NCBI GenBank assembly: GCA_013399305.1
Contig: VXAI01000004.1
Location: 1,403,768-1,467,767 of the forward strand
Reading direction: 5' to 3'
DNA length: 64,000 nucleotides
Source of the DNA: Rostratula benghalensis
Taxonomy: Eukaryota; Chordata; Aves; Charadriiformes; Rostratulidae
The notes below the pieces were generated by a model that saw nothing but the letters and a program-made list of their open reading frames with translations, searched no databases and was not told the DNA's origin. A program made the translations under genes and the position numbers. Each line of letters opens with the position of its first letter. Within the stretch, counting starts at the first letter, position 1. Positions 1 through 13,232 of this stretch are shown here, in pieces.

Positions 1-2451
1 TCCACAACTATATAGTAAATCCAAGAAGCTGAGGCCCTTGCTCCCCTGCCCAGCTCAGTGACATGCTGTGTCTAGGTCCTAAGCGAGCATCGAGCAAGAC
101 AACAATGTCTGCCTTGCACCTGCATTTGCCTGATGTCCCCCCAGGATGAGTAGCCTTGCCCGGAGGCCCTCAAGCACTGGGGCAATGGGCAGATATCGCT
201 CTAGGTCTCAGAGTGAGCTTGCAGGGATCTAGTGGAGGTCCCCAGTGAAACCAACTTGCCAAGCTTGTCTAGATCCCGAACAGTCTCTGTCTAGGCAGCT
301 TATGGCAGGGTACAGGCTCCTCAGAAGGTAACCAGTGCCTTCACACTGGTCTTCTTATTAAATGCAAAGGCGGACTCAAATTCGGGGGATCTACAATAAA
401 ATTTGTGCATTTTGTGTTCGTTTCTACTCCTGGCTCAGCAGAACTGCAGTTTGAATTGCATGGAATTGATGACCTTGGTGCTTCTGACTGTTTTTAAGGC
501 TATCCAATATTTCTTATAAGATCAAATGTTTAGTTGTCTGTAACTCTTGCAAACTTTAACTGTTTACTGCTTAGCTGTTTTTTTCTGTACTGGGTATCTA
601 TCTCAGACTGAATGCATCTGGGAAACTTCAGCAAAAATATTTTCTTGCCTACAAGAAAGAGACAAGAGAAACATTTTTTTTTCTTCGTACTCAAAAATGT
701 TCTTAAAATGATCTGTTGAGAAATTCGAGCACTTTCTGCCTTTGGAGGAGAGACTTGAAATTTGGCAGATGTCAGGAATGTGCCATTGGTTGTTCTTCAT
801 GGGGGGAAAAAAGCTGAACTAAGAAACCCTAGAAAAAAAAAAGCCTCAGATCTCACGTGCTCAACAGAAACTTCTTCAGAGTTAGAAGCTGAATTCTCTG
901 AAGGCACTTGCTCAGTGGAGACTTGTTCAAGTCTGGCGGCTAAATCACAGATGAGAGTGCGGCAGGCACATTGCAGCCTCCTGCTGCAGGTGCAGAACAG
1001 CAGCTCTTTGAAATTGTTTTTAACAATTTCAGGGACACTGTGGTGCAGAGGACCAGAGCCCAGAGATGGTCTCAGACATGCTCTTTTGCTGATACTTAAA
1101 CCAACATATGGAAAGACAGATGTTGGCCAGGGCAAGGACCTGATGGAGGGAGGGATCAAGCCTTAGTGCAGGGCAAAGGCTGAGGAACCTCTGCCTGGGG
1201 AGAGGGGCTGACCTCAAATGTTGAGCTGGACCTGAGAGCAGGACCAAGGCAGAGGATGGGCTGAAAGGACCAGGAGATGCAGGTGTAGTCATCATACTTC
1301 CCACAGAACCTGGGATTCAGCAGACCCAGGGATTCCTGCCATGCAGTAGTTGTCTGTTGTCAGCAAATATTTAGGGAAGCCGTTGGCACAGGCTCTGACT
1401 CATTCCTGCCTGCTCCCTCAGCAGAGACTGATGGACCATTAGTACTCCCAGTTATTCTGCTTTTCAAGCACGATGGAATTAACAGCTGAGCCAGTCCTGC
1501 CGGTGAGTCATGCGGTGGCCGGTGTGATGCTGCCTGATGGGATTCCTGCAGTTTTGTTTCAGTTTGCCATCTGCAAATCAAGGAAATGACACAACCCCAA
1601 TGTAGACTGTATGGGAAGTATGGGAAGTCTGTAGGGTCAAGCACCTGGTGGTTAGAAAAAGCTTGATTTATCACTGGCATTGTGATAATGTTGCTTTTAG
1701 CTGCAGGATGAAATGCATATGTAAATATATTATTTTTTTCTCACAACAACCCTACCTCTTTTAGTGCCCAGGGCACACAGTTCTCAGCAGGTGAGTGGAG
1801 GCTGTGCAGAGAAGGGTCCCCATCCTGCCTCGTTACAGCTGGGCACAACAAGAGGATCCCGGCTCTGCCTTCACACCACAGCAGACTCCAGCCCATGGCG
1901 ATGGCAGGGGCAGCCAACATCTTTCTCCGCTCTGCAAGACCAAAACAGATGGAATCCTCAGATAAATGATCTGCCAAGCTCAAAAAAGGCCCCAGTGGGC
2001 ATGCACAGAGTGAAGTTTTGTGTAACTTGTAGCTTGACCACAGGTGGGAAAACTTAGGACCCTTGCAAAGGCACATTCGTTCCCCTTCCCCAGCTGAGTA
2101 TTGGTGCCAGCCCCTGAAGACAGAGGCACTTAATCTCTCAATTTGAACAGAGCAAGCTAACATATATCTTGGTAATCTTATTCTAGGAGACAGTTGAATT
2201 ATTTTTGCTAAAAATTACCAAAAGAGTCTGCCTGAGGCAGGTATTCAGCATGGAGTATTTGGGCTTGTGTAGCCGAGCTTTGGCAAAGCTGCGTGTAGCG
2301 GAAAGCAGTCATTAATGGGAAGTGTTAAGCAACCTGAAATCCAGACAGGGCTCAGAGGGGGAGATGAGAAACTTGGGCTCTGTTTATGGCCCCACTGGAG
2401 AAGAGTACATGTGTACATCTGAAATCCTACTGCCACGTGTTCGGTTAGCCG
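1..2451. other. Unique non-coding sequence, no gene recognised
   Basis: Open frames here are short, overlap on both strands and resemble no protein family I know. The sequence has ordinary avian composition with small A- and T-rich patches (around 670 and 830-842). The only repeat hint is a MIR-like scrap near 1550-1605, listed separately. Confidence 0.6.
1550..1605 (+). repeat. Possible MIR-type SINE scrap
   Basis: The segment running through TTTCAGTTTGCCATCTGCAA and then a purine-rich GGAAATGACA resembles the MIR region that reads roughly 'cagtttcctcatctgtaaaatgggg'. It is only about 50 bp long, so a chance match is possible. MIR elements are tRNA-derived SINEs that were active in early amniotes and survive in birds as diverged fragments. 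Confidence 0.35.
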
Positions 2452-3300
2452 ATCATAGAATCATTCAGGCTGGAAAAGATCCTTGGGATCATCAAGTCCA
2501 ACCACCAGTCCTACTCTACAAAGTTCTCCTCTACACCATATCCCCCAACACCCCATCTAAACAATGCTTAAACACATTCAGAGATGGTGACTCAACCACC
2601 TCCCTGCTATTCCAGTGTCTGACCACTCTTTCTGTGAAAAATTTTATCCTAATGTTCAGCCTAAACCTACCCTGTTGCAGCTTGAAGCCATTCCCTCTCA
2701 TTCTATCACTAACCACCTGTGAGAAGAGACCAGCACCAACCTCTCTACAATGCCCTTTCAAGTAGTTGTAGAGAGCAGTGAGGTCTCCCCTCAGCCTCCT
2801 CTTCCTCAAACTAAACAGTCCCAGCTCCTTCAATTGCTCTTCATAAGATTTAGTCTCCAGGCCCTTTGCCAGTTTCGTTGTCCTCCTCTGCACTCACTCC
2901 AGCACCTCAACATCTCTCTCGTGTTGAGGTGCCCAGAACTGGACACAACACTCAAGGTGTGGCCTGACCTCCAAGCACAGGAGGACAATCACCTCCCTAA
3001 TTCTGCTGGACAGAGTATTTCTAATACAAGCCTCTTGTGGCTCTCTTGGCCACCTGGGCACACTGCTGGTTCACGTTCAGCTGCTTGTCAATTAGAACCC
3101 CCAGGTCCTTTTCTGCCAGGCAGCTCTCCAGCCACACTTCCCCAAACCTGTATTGATACATGGGGTTGTTGTGGCCCAAGTGCTGGACCTGGCACTCATA
3201 TTGTTGGCCCATTGATCCAATCTATCCAAGTCCCTCTGGAGAGTTTCTCATGCAGATCAACACTCCCACTTAACTTGGTGTCATGTATGAACTTAAATCA
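2452..3300 (-). mobile_element. CR1 LINE retrotransposon, 5'-truncated
   Basis: On the plus strand the element begins with TCATAGAATCATTCAGG at 2453-2469, then GGAAAAGATCCTTGGGATC and AAGTCCAACC. This is the reverse complement of the 3' end of avian CR1 elements, so the element lies on the minus strand. Upstream of that end, the minus strand translates into the C-terminal part of the CR1 ORF2 reverse transcriptase, in broken frames. Similarity fades at about 3290-3320, a 5' truncation typical of LINE insertion by target-primed reverse transcription. CR1 elements lack a poly-A tail, and none is seen here. The coding part carries a stop and at least one frameshift, so the copy cannot move by itself. 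The 5' edge is uncertain by some tens of bases. Confidence 0.95.
2531..3290 (-). pseudogene. CR1 ORF2 reverse transcriptase C-terminal remnant
   Basis: This is the decayed end of the CR1 ORF2 protein, which carries an endonuclease and a reverse transcriptase. On the minus strand one frame (about 3290-3021) shows an HDTKLSG motif and then LGHNNPMYQYR and AEKDLGVLID, matching the thumb region of avian CR1 reverse transcriptase. That frame ends in a stop at 3021. The match continues in another frame (a shift near 3025) with IREVIVLL and [12 protein letters not shown]. It meets an in-frame TGA at 2894-2896, then continues through [23 protein letters not shown] and [11 protein letters not shown] to a stop at 2531-2533. 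The part before LGHNN looks shortened against the usual CR1 sequence, suggesting a small internal deletion. The remnant is non-functional. Confidence 0.9.
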
Positions 3301-6300
3301 CTACAGGCGATTCCTGACCTGAATTTGTAATACGGCGTTTGCAGGCTCCAGGGGTGGGCTTGCTGTTTTGCAGACTTACTGGTTACTTCGTGGTTCACCA
3401 TTGAGTCAAATGCTGAGGAGAAATGGCATTTGAGTGACGGTAAAAAAGCGGGAAGGGAAACACACGGGACTTCTCTTTCTCCATGGAAGGAGGAGGCGCA
3501 GGGGGGACGCTGGCCCCAACCCTGCTGGCCCATGGCACCCACGGCGTGTGCGGCAGGTTGACTTGCGGGAAGGTCTCGTTGTTGTGGCTTTGAGCGGTTC
3601 TGGGTACTCCTCCCTGCTTGGCTGACAGCCTCTGCACCAGCAGAGGTTCTGGTAGGAGGTTGAGAGGGCTGCAAGAGCTACTGGTGGGGCACTGGTGGCT
3701 CCTACTACCAGTCTGCATTTTCCTTTTCTGCAGGAAGAGGTGTTTTCTTTCCTTGTTATGCTTCATCTAGAGCTGTGTAAACAGCACTTTCTCATTGATG
3801 TTGACACCTTCAAAGGGTTTTATCTCCCTCTGAGGGATTTATTTACCCAAACTGTACTATTTAGTTATTTAATCTTCCCTTTAGTTAGTTGATTGTTGTT
3901 CATTACTGAATTATTTCCAATATACCAACCTCTCCCTGGCACACAAGTGCCTGCAGTTGCTTTCTGTGTTTAGAGGATGGCTCAGTCATACTAGCATGCT
4001 GCAGAGAGAAGCCATCATCGTTCTGCTCTATTATCTGATACTCGTCACCTCTCTGAAGGTCAAAATCAGGCCTTCTTATTTTATAAACCAACATGTAGTT
4101 TGCTACTCCCTCTTATCCCTGTTAGACCCTTTTCAGAGCTGCTACAGATTATTTTTCCAAATATATTTCCTTGCACTGCCCATGTCCCAGGTAGGACCTG
4201 TTAGATCCTGCTTTTCTTCCCACTCCCTTGCCTCAAAAACATTTATTTTTTGAGCTTGAAATCATAATGAGAAACTGAAGCTTGTGCACTCTTCCTCATT
4301 GCTAAATCTAAAATAATCCTTAAAAAAAAAAATGCTTTACAGGTTACTAAAATGGTGAGCAAGGCTCTTCTGGAGAAGGAAGGGCCAGAGCTGTCTCAGC
4401 CCAGCCCTCGGTTATTCTGGGCTGCTGAAACTCGAGCAGAGGTTTTAAGACCTGATTGTTTGGACAGGTAAAAGCTTTGGAATGATACATGACCTTTGTA
4501 TGTGCAGGCAACGCTTCGTTTTTATATTCAAACTGCACTAAGACATGAAAGGAGACAATTGCAGCCTGGTCTGTGAATGACATCTAAACCCAGCCTATGA
4601 GACATGCACTACCTAAGGAGCATTTACTAGGATGTCTATGCAGATTTCATTTTTCCTAAGAAACCTTTTTGACTATTTCTTCCCTGCAGGCATTATAGGT
4701 GGAAATAGGATAGGGGTTTGGACCTAACCTCACAAGCAGGGAAAAGAGAAAGGCAAAGGGCTTTGTCCGGGTAGCTCCCCATTACTGTTGTGTTAAACTG
4801 GCAGTGAACTGGAAGTTTCTCCAAAGCTGTGGGAGCCAAATGTTCCACCCTGTTTGCCTGTGGCTGCTGGGTTAATTTTTCTCCTTTTGAGGTCTCAACC
4901 CTTCAAAGCTTTGTTTTGTATGGGTGAATAAAAACTTGCTACAGCCTACGGAGAGAGCTGGAAACTGTTTGGTGCAGAAAGATCACAGGACTCCAAGAAT
5001 GAATGCAGACTTCTTTTAACTGAAAATAATATATATATTTAAAGAGCAGAACATGCAAACACATTCATAATGGCTGCTATCAGGAGCTGCTGGCAGTTTC
5101 TCTGAGTAGAAAAGCCCTTGTCTTGGAGATTTCTGCATTTCTGCTACCCCTCAGGCTTCTGTCCATTTCTGTGTTGTTACTTCCAGTGTTTAAGCCCCAT
5201 TAAGTTTAAGTGCATAAATTTTCTTTGGCTATTCAACCCGAGCCACTTTTGGGAAGGAATTGGCCAGAATCCCTGAACCTAAAATAATCAAATATCTGTC
5301 TTTCCATTAAAAAGGCTTCCATTTATCTGACAAGCAGTGCAAAATAGGTAGCTCAATACAAGCATCCTCTGAGAAACCTGTTGCAAAACCAGGCAAGTGG
5401 CTTGTGCATAAGCAGATAAAGTTCCTTTACCAATACTCAGTTTGTTCCATGGCATTTCAGTGTATTTGGTTTCATAACATGTTGCTTACATTATCATCCT
5501 CTTGGTTTCTACTGCTCTCCAGCCACGACTTGTAATCTTTACAGGCTCATCCAAGGAGCATGGCCTTGCAGACACGCCTTTCATGAGTATTTATTGTGCT
5601 CCAGAAGAGGATGTCTTTGTTTCAGCATTGTTCTGGGCATGAGAAAATAATAATCGAAATGGAGATGGTGGCCAGCGCAAAGAACCAACCAAAGTAATTT
5701 TAATGAATTTCTTTCCATACCTGCCAATCCACCCTCCCCTGCAGGAAAAACAGCTCTCAGAAGAATAAAGCATATGGCACAGAAGATGGAGCACCGATGC
5801 CAAGTTTGTCTCTGCCTTAGCAGAACTCGCTCCAAAATGCTGAGTCTGCAGATCTTCTCCTGCAAAACGTTCTTCTACAGAAAGGGGAAGGCACATTCCC
5901 ACTGCCTTTTTAGCTGGGCTTGTGTACTCTCACTGTTTGAATCCTCAATGGGTAAGTCATCACCGGGCAGACACACAGTACTATGTTCAAACTAGCTCCT
6001 GGGGATAGACGTGCATGTGGCAGCAGCAAAGAACATCCGTCAACAAAGTGGGCTAAATATTTCAGAAGGATCTGAAGGACACACTAACCTGCCTTCTGCG
6101 TACATGTGGGCTTAACTAGCTGTGAGTACTGTCATTTCAGCAAGCCTGCTAACGTGTGGTTAGAGACACTCTGTTCCTGGCCATGGTTTGTTACCCAGTT
6201 GATGGGAATATTTGAGGACACGACTGTATTTGAGCTGTCCAGAAGTGAGGTGTTCAGTGTAAGTCCTTCCATCATAACTTGCTCTACAGTGAGCAGAGAC

Positions 6301-8493
6301 ACAGCCATCCACACAGGTTATTTATCCTAAAATAGGTGTGGAGTGCAGGGAGAGGTTGCCTCTCTCTCTCCACAAACTCAGAGAAAACCCTGAATGCCAG
6401 TTCAGCCTGTGGTCAGCCATTACAGGTCTGTCTGCTCCCAGCTCAGCCCCATCAAGTCAGGCTCTGGGAGAACACTGCTGGTGGGTCCTGATGTGGCACA
6501 TCAACCTGCACAGCTTTCTTCTGAAGGCTGTAGAATGCTGGAGGCACTTTAAGTGCCTCTGAGCAGTATGCCTCTCCACAGTTGGGCGACAGCTGAAGAG
6601 GAGGTTTGAGTGTCTAAATTTAGGAGTTAGGCATCTAAGGCCTTTATTGGACCTATCTCTGCAGGGTCTGAAACTGAGCAGACTTATATAAAAGGAAGAA
6701 ATCCCCTGCTGAGTTACTGTAATCTTCCAGACAGCTATGGAAATGTTTGTGTTGTGTACTCTTACCGATGTGTTTCTTCTATAGGTGCTCTCAGACCTGA
6801 GAGATGAGGCCATGGGAGGTACCATGGGGTTGGGCAAGAGGTGCTGCTCTCCCAGGACCTCTTGCAGCACTTTGGCTTGGAGAGGTTTCTTAACGTGGGT
6901 GGTGAAGTCCCCACCTTTGAACCTGCATGTGAGGAAAGCCTCCTACTATGTGTAAGCGATAGCTCTCTTTCCAGAAAGTAGAAGATACCCGGCAGTGTGG
7001 TGAAATTAATGGGCTGGGGAGATACTTTGTTTAAATCAATGCTGGGAGAGGCAGGGGGAGGCTTGATTTTTCACATGGTTAATGTTCCCAATCCTTTTCT
7101 CAGTCCTCTCAGGGCAACCTGTATACTTTGCAGTTCAAAGTCACATGAATCTCTGCTCAGCAGAAATGTAAATGTTTTGATAAAACTGTTCTTAACAAGT
7201 TTGATTCATTTAATCAGCTTGATTAACTGCAGAGCTTTATGGTCTTTAATTGGGAAGTATTTACTATAAATTACCATTTTTTGTGATGTTGTGAAGAACG
7301 TGGTGGTGCACGGGATCCTGCTGCCTTTGTGGTGGGGTGGGAGGTGCCTGTCTCTGGCACCCAGCTGTTCTCCTGCAGCTTCACATGTTTCAGAGCCCTG
7401 GAGACCTTTGGGTGCTGAGCCATCCCATGAGGCCAGGCAGATGCTGGGTGAGGGGCAGGTTGGAGATTCAACTGGAAGCATCTCAATAAGCCCTATTTCT
7501 TTACTCTTGTGTTTGCATATCCTAGATGATTAATATCCCCCTTCCAGTAAAAATGCAGCAGGCCTCCTCTTCTGACAAGTCCCACAAGAGAGGAAACATG
7601 GTCATCCACAACAGCCCTTGTTTTGGTTCATAACCAGCCTCAGCCCACGCTGGGTTTTCAAAGGCTGGCTGAACAAAATCCCCAAGTTTACCAGTAGAAA
7701 GAGGAAAAAAGGCATGATCAGAAAATCTCGGCTTGGGTATACATCACAACTGGCCTTTCTTCCATGTAACATGGCAGGCTGACAAGCTGTAAAATACATC
7801 CAGCTGGAAAGAAGATAATTTTGTTTCACTCTGCCTGGCCTCATTTTTTCAGAGCTGAATGTCCAGTCCTGTAGGTGTGTGTGAAACCTCCAAGGCCCTG
7901 GAGGATCTGTGCAGCAATGTTTGGATTTTTTTTTTTTTAATACGCAGTTTATTTTTCACATTACATTTTTCTGTGCCTTTTGGTCAATATCCCAGACTAG
8001 AGAAACCAAGGAGAGGTTGAAAGCAAATGAACTCTCCCCTTAAATTTAGAGTCCTTGCAAATCACCAGAGCAACCAGAACATCGAGATGGTCTCTGCGTC
8101 AATGGGTTTGCTCTTGGCTTGGCAAGCACCAGTCTCCCGTCGCAGTGCCGTGCTGCAGAGACACTGCTCGGTGGGTCTCAGGTGGTCTTGTCATCAAAAC
8201 ATCCAGTCTGAGCAACATAGGTTCTCAGCTCTATTCCAAGAGCTTTGCACTTTTACTCCCGTCTGACTGTGAAGTGGAATTGCCCCTGAGAAAACGGCGT
8301 ATTTCATAAGAAAGGAATGTTTTTCATCCTTTCCCAGCACTTCCACGGTCCTTCTGCATGTACTGCTCTCACAGGCCAGCATGATGCAGGAGGAATCATT
8401 TCTAACAACAAACAACTTGGTTCCTCTTTCACATTTGACATTTCTACACATTACCAAATGCTCTTGGCCACTCAACAAAAGTTGGGATTTTAT
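3301..8493. other. Unique non-coding sequence, no gene recognised
   Basis: No recognisable exon, RNA gene or repeat family was seen. The longest frames are about 135 codons and lie opposite equally long frames on the other strand, as in chance open frames. Low-complexity patches include an A run at 4322-4332 and a short TA-rich patch near 5028-5040. Confidence 0.55.
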
Positions 8494-8541
8494 GCTTTTT
8501 TCCTTTTTCTTTTTCTTTTTTTTTTCTTTTTTTTTTTTTTT
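8494..8541 (+). repeat. Polypyrimidine (T-rich) low-complexity tract
   Basis: This is a run of T blocks separated by single C residues, ending in an uninterrupted T stretch just before GTACACAG. On the opposite strand it encodes only a lysine-rich artefact. It could be a decayed poly-A tail of a minus-strand insertion or simple slippage; no adjacent retroelement was recognised. Confidence 0.8.
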
Positions 8542-11500
8542 GTACACAGATTAAACATTTGCACATCATATCCTGTACAAGCAGTTGTTTAAATGAATGC
8601 ACTGCCAAGGAAGACACTTGGGTTTAAGTGGCTGATCCTGTGCAACTGTAACGGCTTTTAATGAAAGGTTATGTCTTTGCAAGGCCAAAAAGTTCTTTAT
8701 CCAGCTTTGGCTTTTGAAAGAAACACTGCAAATATTTTTGGATTAGATGTGAGATGTTGTGTAAATTCTGTAATACCAAGGTGGAAAATCTGTCCTTTCC
8801 TTATTAATAGACTAAAGAGCAAAACAGGATGAGATTAAAGCCTAATTGGTTTTATACACTATGAATTCATCAGAGTTTCATATCCCCAGCAAGGGGAATA
8901 TTTAAAAACAGAATAAATATATAAAAATAAATTGCACATGAAACTAAAAAAAATATTTTTGTGCTTGGTGTTTTAACTTTTCCTTTCAGCTCCTCTTCTG
9001 TGAAGTTGCTTGCACTTTGGAGCTGTTCATCCTGACCCCTGGAGGGCTCTGGCAGGCGCAGGCAAGGACATGGGAGCCCTGAATGACTCTTCACAAAGGC
9101 AGACAGAGATTCAGAGCTGTCCTTCAAAATTATTTCAGTACATGCTGCTGCCGCTGCGGCGTGTGTTTGAGGCTGAGAAGGCCACAGCCTAGTGGTGCAG
9201 TCAGAGGAAACAATGAAAAGCTCCATCAGTGTTCAGGATGCAACATGGTTTTGGTGGCTTGGAAAAAGAAAGTTTTACCACCAGAAAGTAGCTACGTGTT
9301 GCTGATTACCTCCTGGGAGAAGTAGCATATGACTGATAACTTTTAAATTGCTCTTTCATCGTGCTGTGTAAACTCCACATGGGGACTGGAGCTGCACCAG
9401 AGGCTGTTGCATCACAGATTGTGCTTCCAGCAGATCTTTGCAGATCTTTCTTTGCAGAAAAAAAAAATGAAAGTAAACGGTGTTATTTTCAGCCTGAACA
9501 GTGAGCAAGTTCTCAGTATCTAAATGAGAACCCTTGAAGTAAGCTCCAGGTGTTGCAGGAAGTGGTGGAGGTGACTCAGTAAATGTCACACTTCCCTCCA
9601 AGTCAGTTCTGAAGTGGTGTCCAAAAATAACATTTCATGGGCATCTAGCTGTTTGAGATGGCCCTGCTTTTTCATGTAACTCAAAACCAGTGCTACCTGG
9701 TACCTTCCTGATTTGACACCACCTTTTTTGTCACAAGTGTTTGCCTTTATCTTTCTGTCTTTGTTCTTCCCTATAAACCCAAAGATATGATAAGTCAAGT
9801 CCTGTAGGACTCTAAAAACAAGCATTAACCCCTTTCATCCTCATTGCCTTGCTTTGATCACTTTCTTAAGTACTTATGCCCCTTGCCTGACCAATATTTC
9901 TTCCACCGTTCTAGTCCAATGTGTTTTTCTTTGCAATTACCCAATTCAAGCATTGATGAGGGTGACCAAACAGCTGACAGCTTCAAGCAGGCAGAGAGTG
10001 GTGCAATGGAAAAGAACAACGTTTTGTGTTTAACTGCAAAGACTTTCATGCACCAGTATGTCTTATATGGAGGCAGTGGAAGAGGGTAACCAACCCTCAC
10101 AGCCTTCGAGGTGGGCTTGAGGGCAGCCAGCTCACCCCAGCCCACTCCCTTAGGGGCAAGCCAGTGGCTGGTTACTATCATGCCAGGCTCTGGTCATTAC
10201 AGCTCTCCATGTGTCTGTAGACAAGCTGGTGGGGAGATGCTTCATGCTCAGCCCGTGGCTTGGTGATGTGTGAACTTTGGCAGCAATACCAGTGTGGGAT
10301 CTTGTTGTTAATCCATGGCCCAAAGGTTGACTCTTTCCCTGGGGGAAGCATCTTATCCCACAGCAAAGTGAGGGAGCATTAGCAGGAATTTCTGGCTCCT
10401 CACTGGTTACACTGGAGACTAAGAAGTCCCAGGAAGAAAGGGGAAGGGAGGCTGGAGTATAAAGAAATCCTAAAGGTTATGTTAGGGTGGAAAAGAAAGT
10501 GTGGGCATATCATTCCAAATCCTCCCTTCCTGAATGTAGACTTAAGAAGGAAACTGGGTGACACATGGATGGGGACACAGATAGAGAAGCACCAGCTTCA
10601 GTGCATGGGCATTTCAGGCTGTAGGTGCCAGGCAGGCAGAAGCACCAGGATCTTTGCTATTCTTTGCAGACAAGTCTGTTAAACTTCTGTAACTGCTGCC
10701 TAGGTTAGATGGTGTAGACTAGCAGCACTTCTGTTTTTATCTGAGCCTCATCTGAGAGTGATTTTAAGGCAGCTGTCTAACCACAAGGGTGTCTGCTTCT
10801 GCAGCTACAGCAATTCTTTACACCAGGTATTAGTACCTCCTAAAGTAATCCTAATGCATTACTACGAGGAGGGATCTCAACCCCAAGGCACCCCAACCCT
10901 GAAGGAGTTGTCTTGGAGGACCTTGGTCATGCTCCACCAGCTGCCCTGGCTGGTGGAGTTGGACAACATTCCTGGAGGCATCCTGTGGCTGCTGTGCCAG
11001 GGGAGAGCTCTGTGGAAGTGCAGTGGGGTGGGCAAGTTGCCTGCCTACATCCCAGCCCTCCCAGGTGACAAGCAGCAAACTGCATCTCATGCTGGCAAGG
11101 AAATCACCTCGGAGCTCCTTGCCTTAGCATGAACCGTCAGCTCCTGCTTTCACAATTATGAGGTTTCATATCCTTCTTACAGCAGCTCTTTTCTGGAGCT
11201 GCTTGGGCTGCAGGCCAGCCCGCCCAACTGCCTTCTGCTGGTAGAGGCTGGGGCTGAGCTGCATGCCCCTGTCCTACCTCCTCCACTGCTATGGCCAGGC
11301 CTTCACACAGCTGGGGGGCGATCACTGGGGTTTGAGGAGCACCTTCCTCCTCCATCGCTGCAGTCTGCAGGACCAGTGTGGGCTGGGAATGGAGATGGGC
11401 ATGGGATGGCAGGGGATGTCCTGTCCTGCTGGATCTCAGCATGCACAGGCAGGAACCATCCCTCTGTGTCCATACTTTTCTGTGGCACTGGCAAGCATGT

Positions 11501-13188
11501 TGTCCTAAACACGTATTCTGTCTCCTTCCCCTTCTCAGACAGTGCCTTCTGTGCATGTGCCTGTGTCAGTGTGCCTGGATCTGCCTGGGCTGCTCAGAGA
11601 AGTCAGTCAGTATATGGTGAGCAGTGGTGCTGGGGCTCTTCCACCTCTGTGCCCAGGGCAGATGGATGGTCTGGAAGTGCCTGTGTCACTGCCTCAGTTC
11701 AGTCAGGAGATGCCCTTCAGAGCAAGCCTCCTGTTTGCTCCTACACACTCTGCCTCTGCTCACCTTGTGGGTTGGCCTCAGAGTGCAAAGCTGGGTGTTT
11801 TGTGGAGGAGACTAAACTGCAAGATGCTCTCCAGGAGCACCTCATCCACTTCCTGGCTCAGTCCATAGGGCCAGACTGCAGCTAGTCTGACGTAATCTCC
11901 CCCTAAAAAGTGTGTTACGTAGATGGCATGTTCTCAGCCCCAGGTACTTTGCCCTACAGATCTGCTCCTCCTGGGCTGCATGACTTGCTCTTGTGGCTGC
12001 AGTCCTTGTGACTTCTGCTGGGGTAAGTGAGAAAACCTGAGCTATCTTGGTAGTGGCCACGGTCTAGCCATCTGGGACGTTTATAGTACCAGCCAACTTT
12101 GACACGCCAAAGTGTGAACTGGAGTAGATCAGCATAAACACACAGTGCACGGGCAAGGCAGATAGGCGGGATGGGAACCACCACAGCTGTCCTACAGTGA
12201 GCCTTTGGAGTCTTTGTCTTCAGTTCTTTGCTGCAAATGGGCAGAGCTCACAGCATTTCTGTACCTGACAGGGGTGGGATGGAGGACAGAGGGATCTTGC
12301 AGTCTTTGAAAGACCCAGGGGCACTACAGTGAAGGGCACTGCAGAAGCACTTGGGTGGCAGCACCCTCTCAGCCATGTCCTTGTGTCGTGCCTGCCATCC
12401 CCAGATGGGATGCAGAAGTTTGGGAGGGCAGGCAAAAGGCACAGAGGCAAAGAGATTGATTTTATTTCTGAACACTTGTACATCACAGGCAGTGAAGTTC
12501 TTGTATGTGGGTCATTTTAACCCCGTAAGTACAGAAAATGGGGGCTGTTTTTCTTCTTGGTTATACTGAGGGGATTTTGTGCGTGTACGTCCCCATTATG
12601 CGTGGCGTTTCTCAGCACACAGAGCAAGATTTCAGGGCTTCTGTTGTTCTGCTTCAAAAATTCCTACCTTTTTGTTGACTTAGATGAAGGAACCCTTTAA
12701 AGAATGATGTCACCTGTGCCTCAAATGCTCAGAAGTTTTTGATCATGAGTTTTGGATGGCTTCAGGGTCAAGGTGGCTGATTTACAAAGTGTATACACCT
12801 GCTCTTCAAAACCTGTAAAATATGGAAGCAATTTGTGTATGGCTGGGAGAGGTGCTCACATGCTTGAAGTTTTGGGGGTTTTGTGGTTTTTTTTTTCCAG
12901 TGTCTTTACAATTTCTGAGTCTCCCTGGGGCTTTTTACAGTTTCTTTCAAGCAGACCCAAATGGCTTATGAGGTGTGCAAGACTTTAGCCCTTTGAGTGC
13001 AGGAGCAGGTAGCTCCAAGAAGCGGTCAGGTCTAAAAGCAGCTTCCTGTGTGGACCCTTCTCAGTTTTCTCTGGGAATGAGCCTGCACAGAGCAACCTGC
13101 CTGTTCCTGCAGTCCCATCCAAAGCCACAACTGTATGATCTCCAAACTGTTGTGTTAACAGGATCATGTTTGTACCCTTTCCAAGCAG
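8542..13188. other. Unique non-coding sequence, no gene recognised
   Basis: The sequence becomes more GC-rich from about 10.8 kb. Several overlapping frames of 70-170 codons occur at 10.8-12.0 kb on both strands, without recognisable domains and with tryptophan- and cysteine-rich translations typical of GC-rich non-coding DNA. A short direct tandem repeat, CAGATCTTTG twice, lies at 9431-9449 (second copy imperfect). Confidence 0.5.
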
Positions 13189-13232
13189 TGATGGCAGCCG
13201 TTGTCATGGGAAGACAACAGCCGAACCTGCAG

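Noticed and set aside
8494..8547. Lysine-rich minus-strand coding start over the T-rich tract
   Set aside because: The frame is a by-product of the homopolymer and has no homologue I recognise.
13189..13232. Mini-exon-like segment on the plus strand (AG before 13189, CAG|GTATGG after)
   Set aside because: Only 44 nt, splice signals alone are common by chance, and no neighbouring exon fits.
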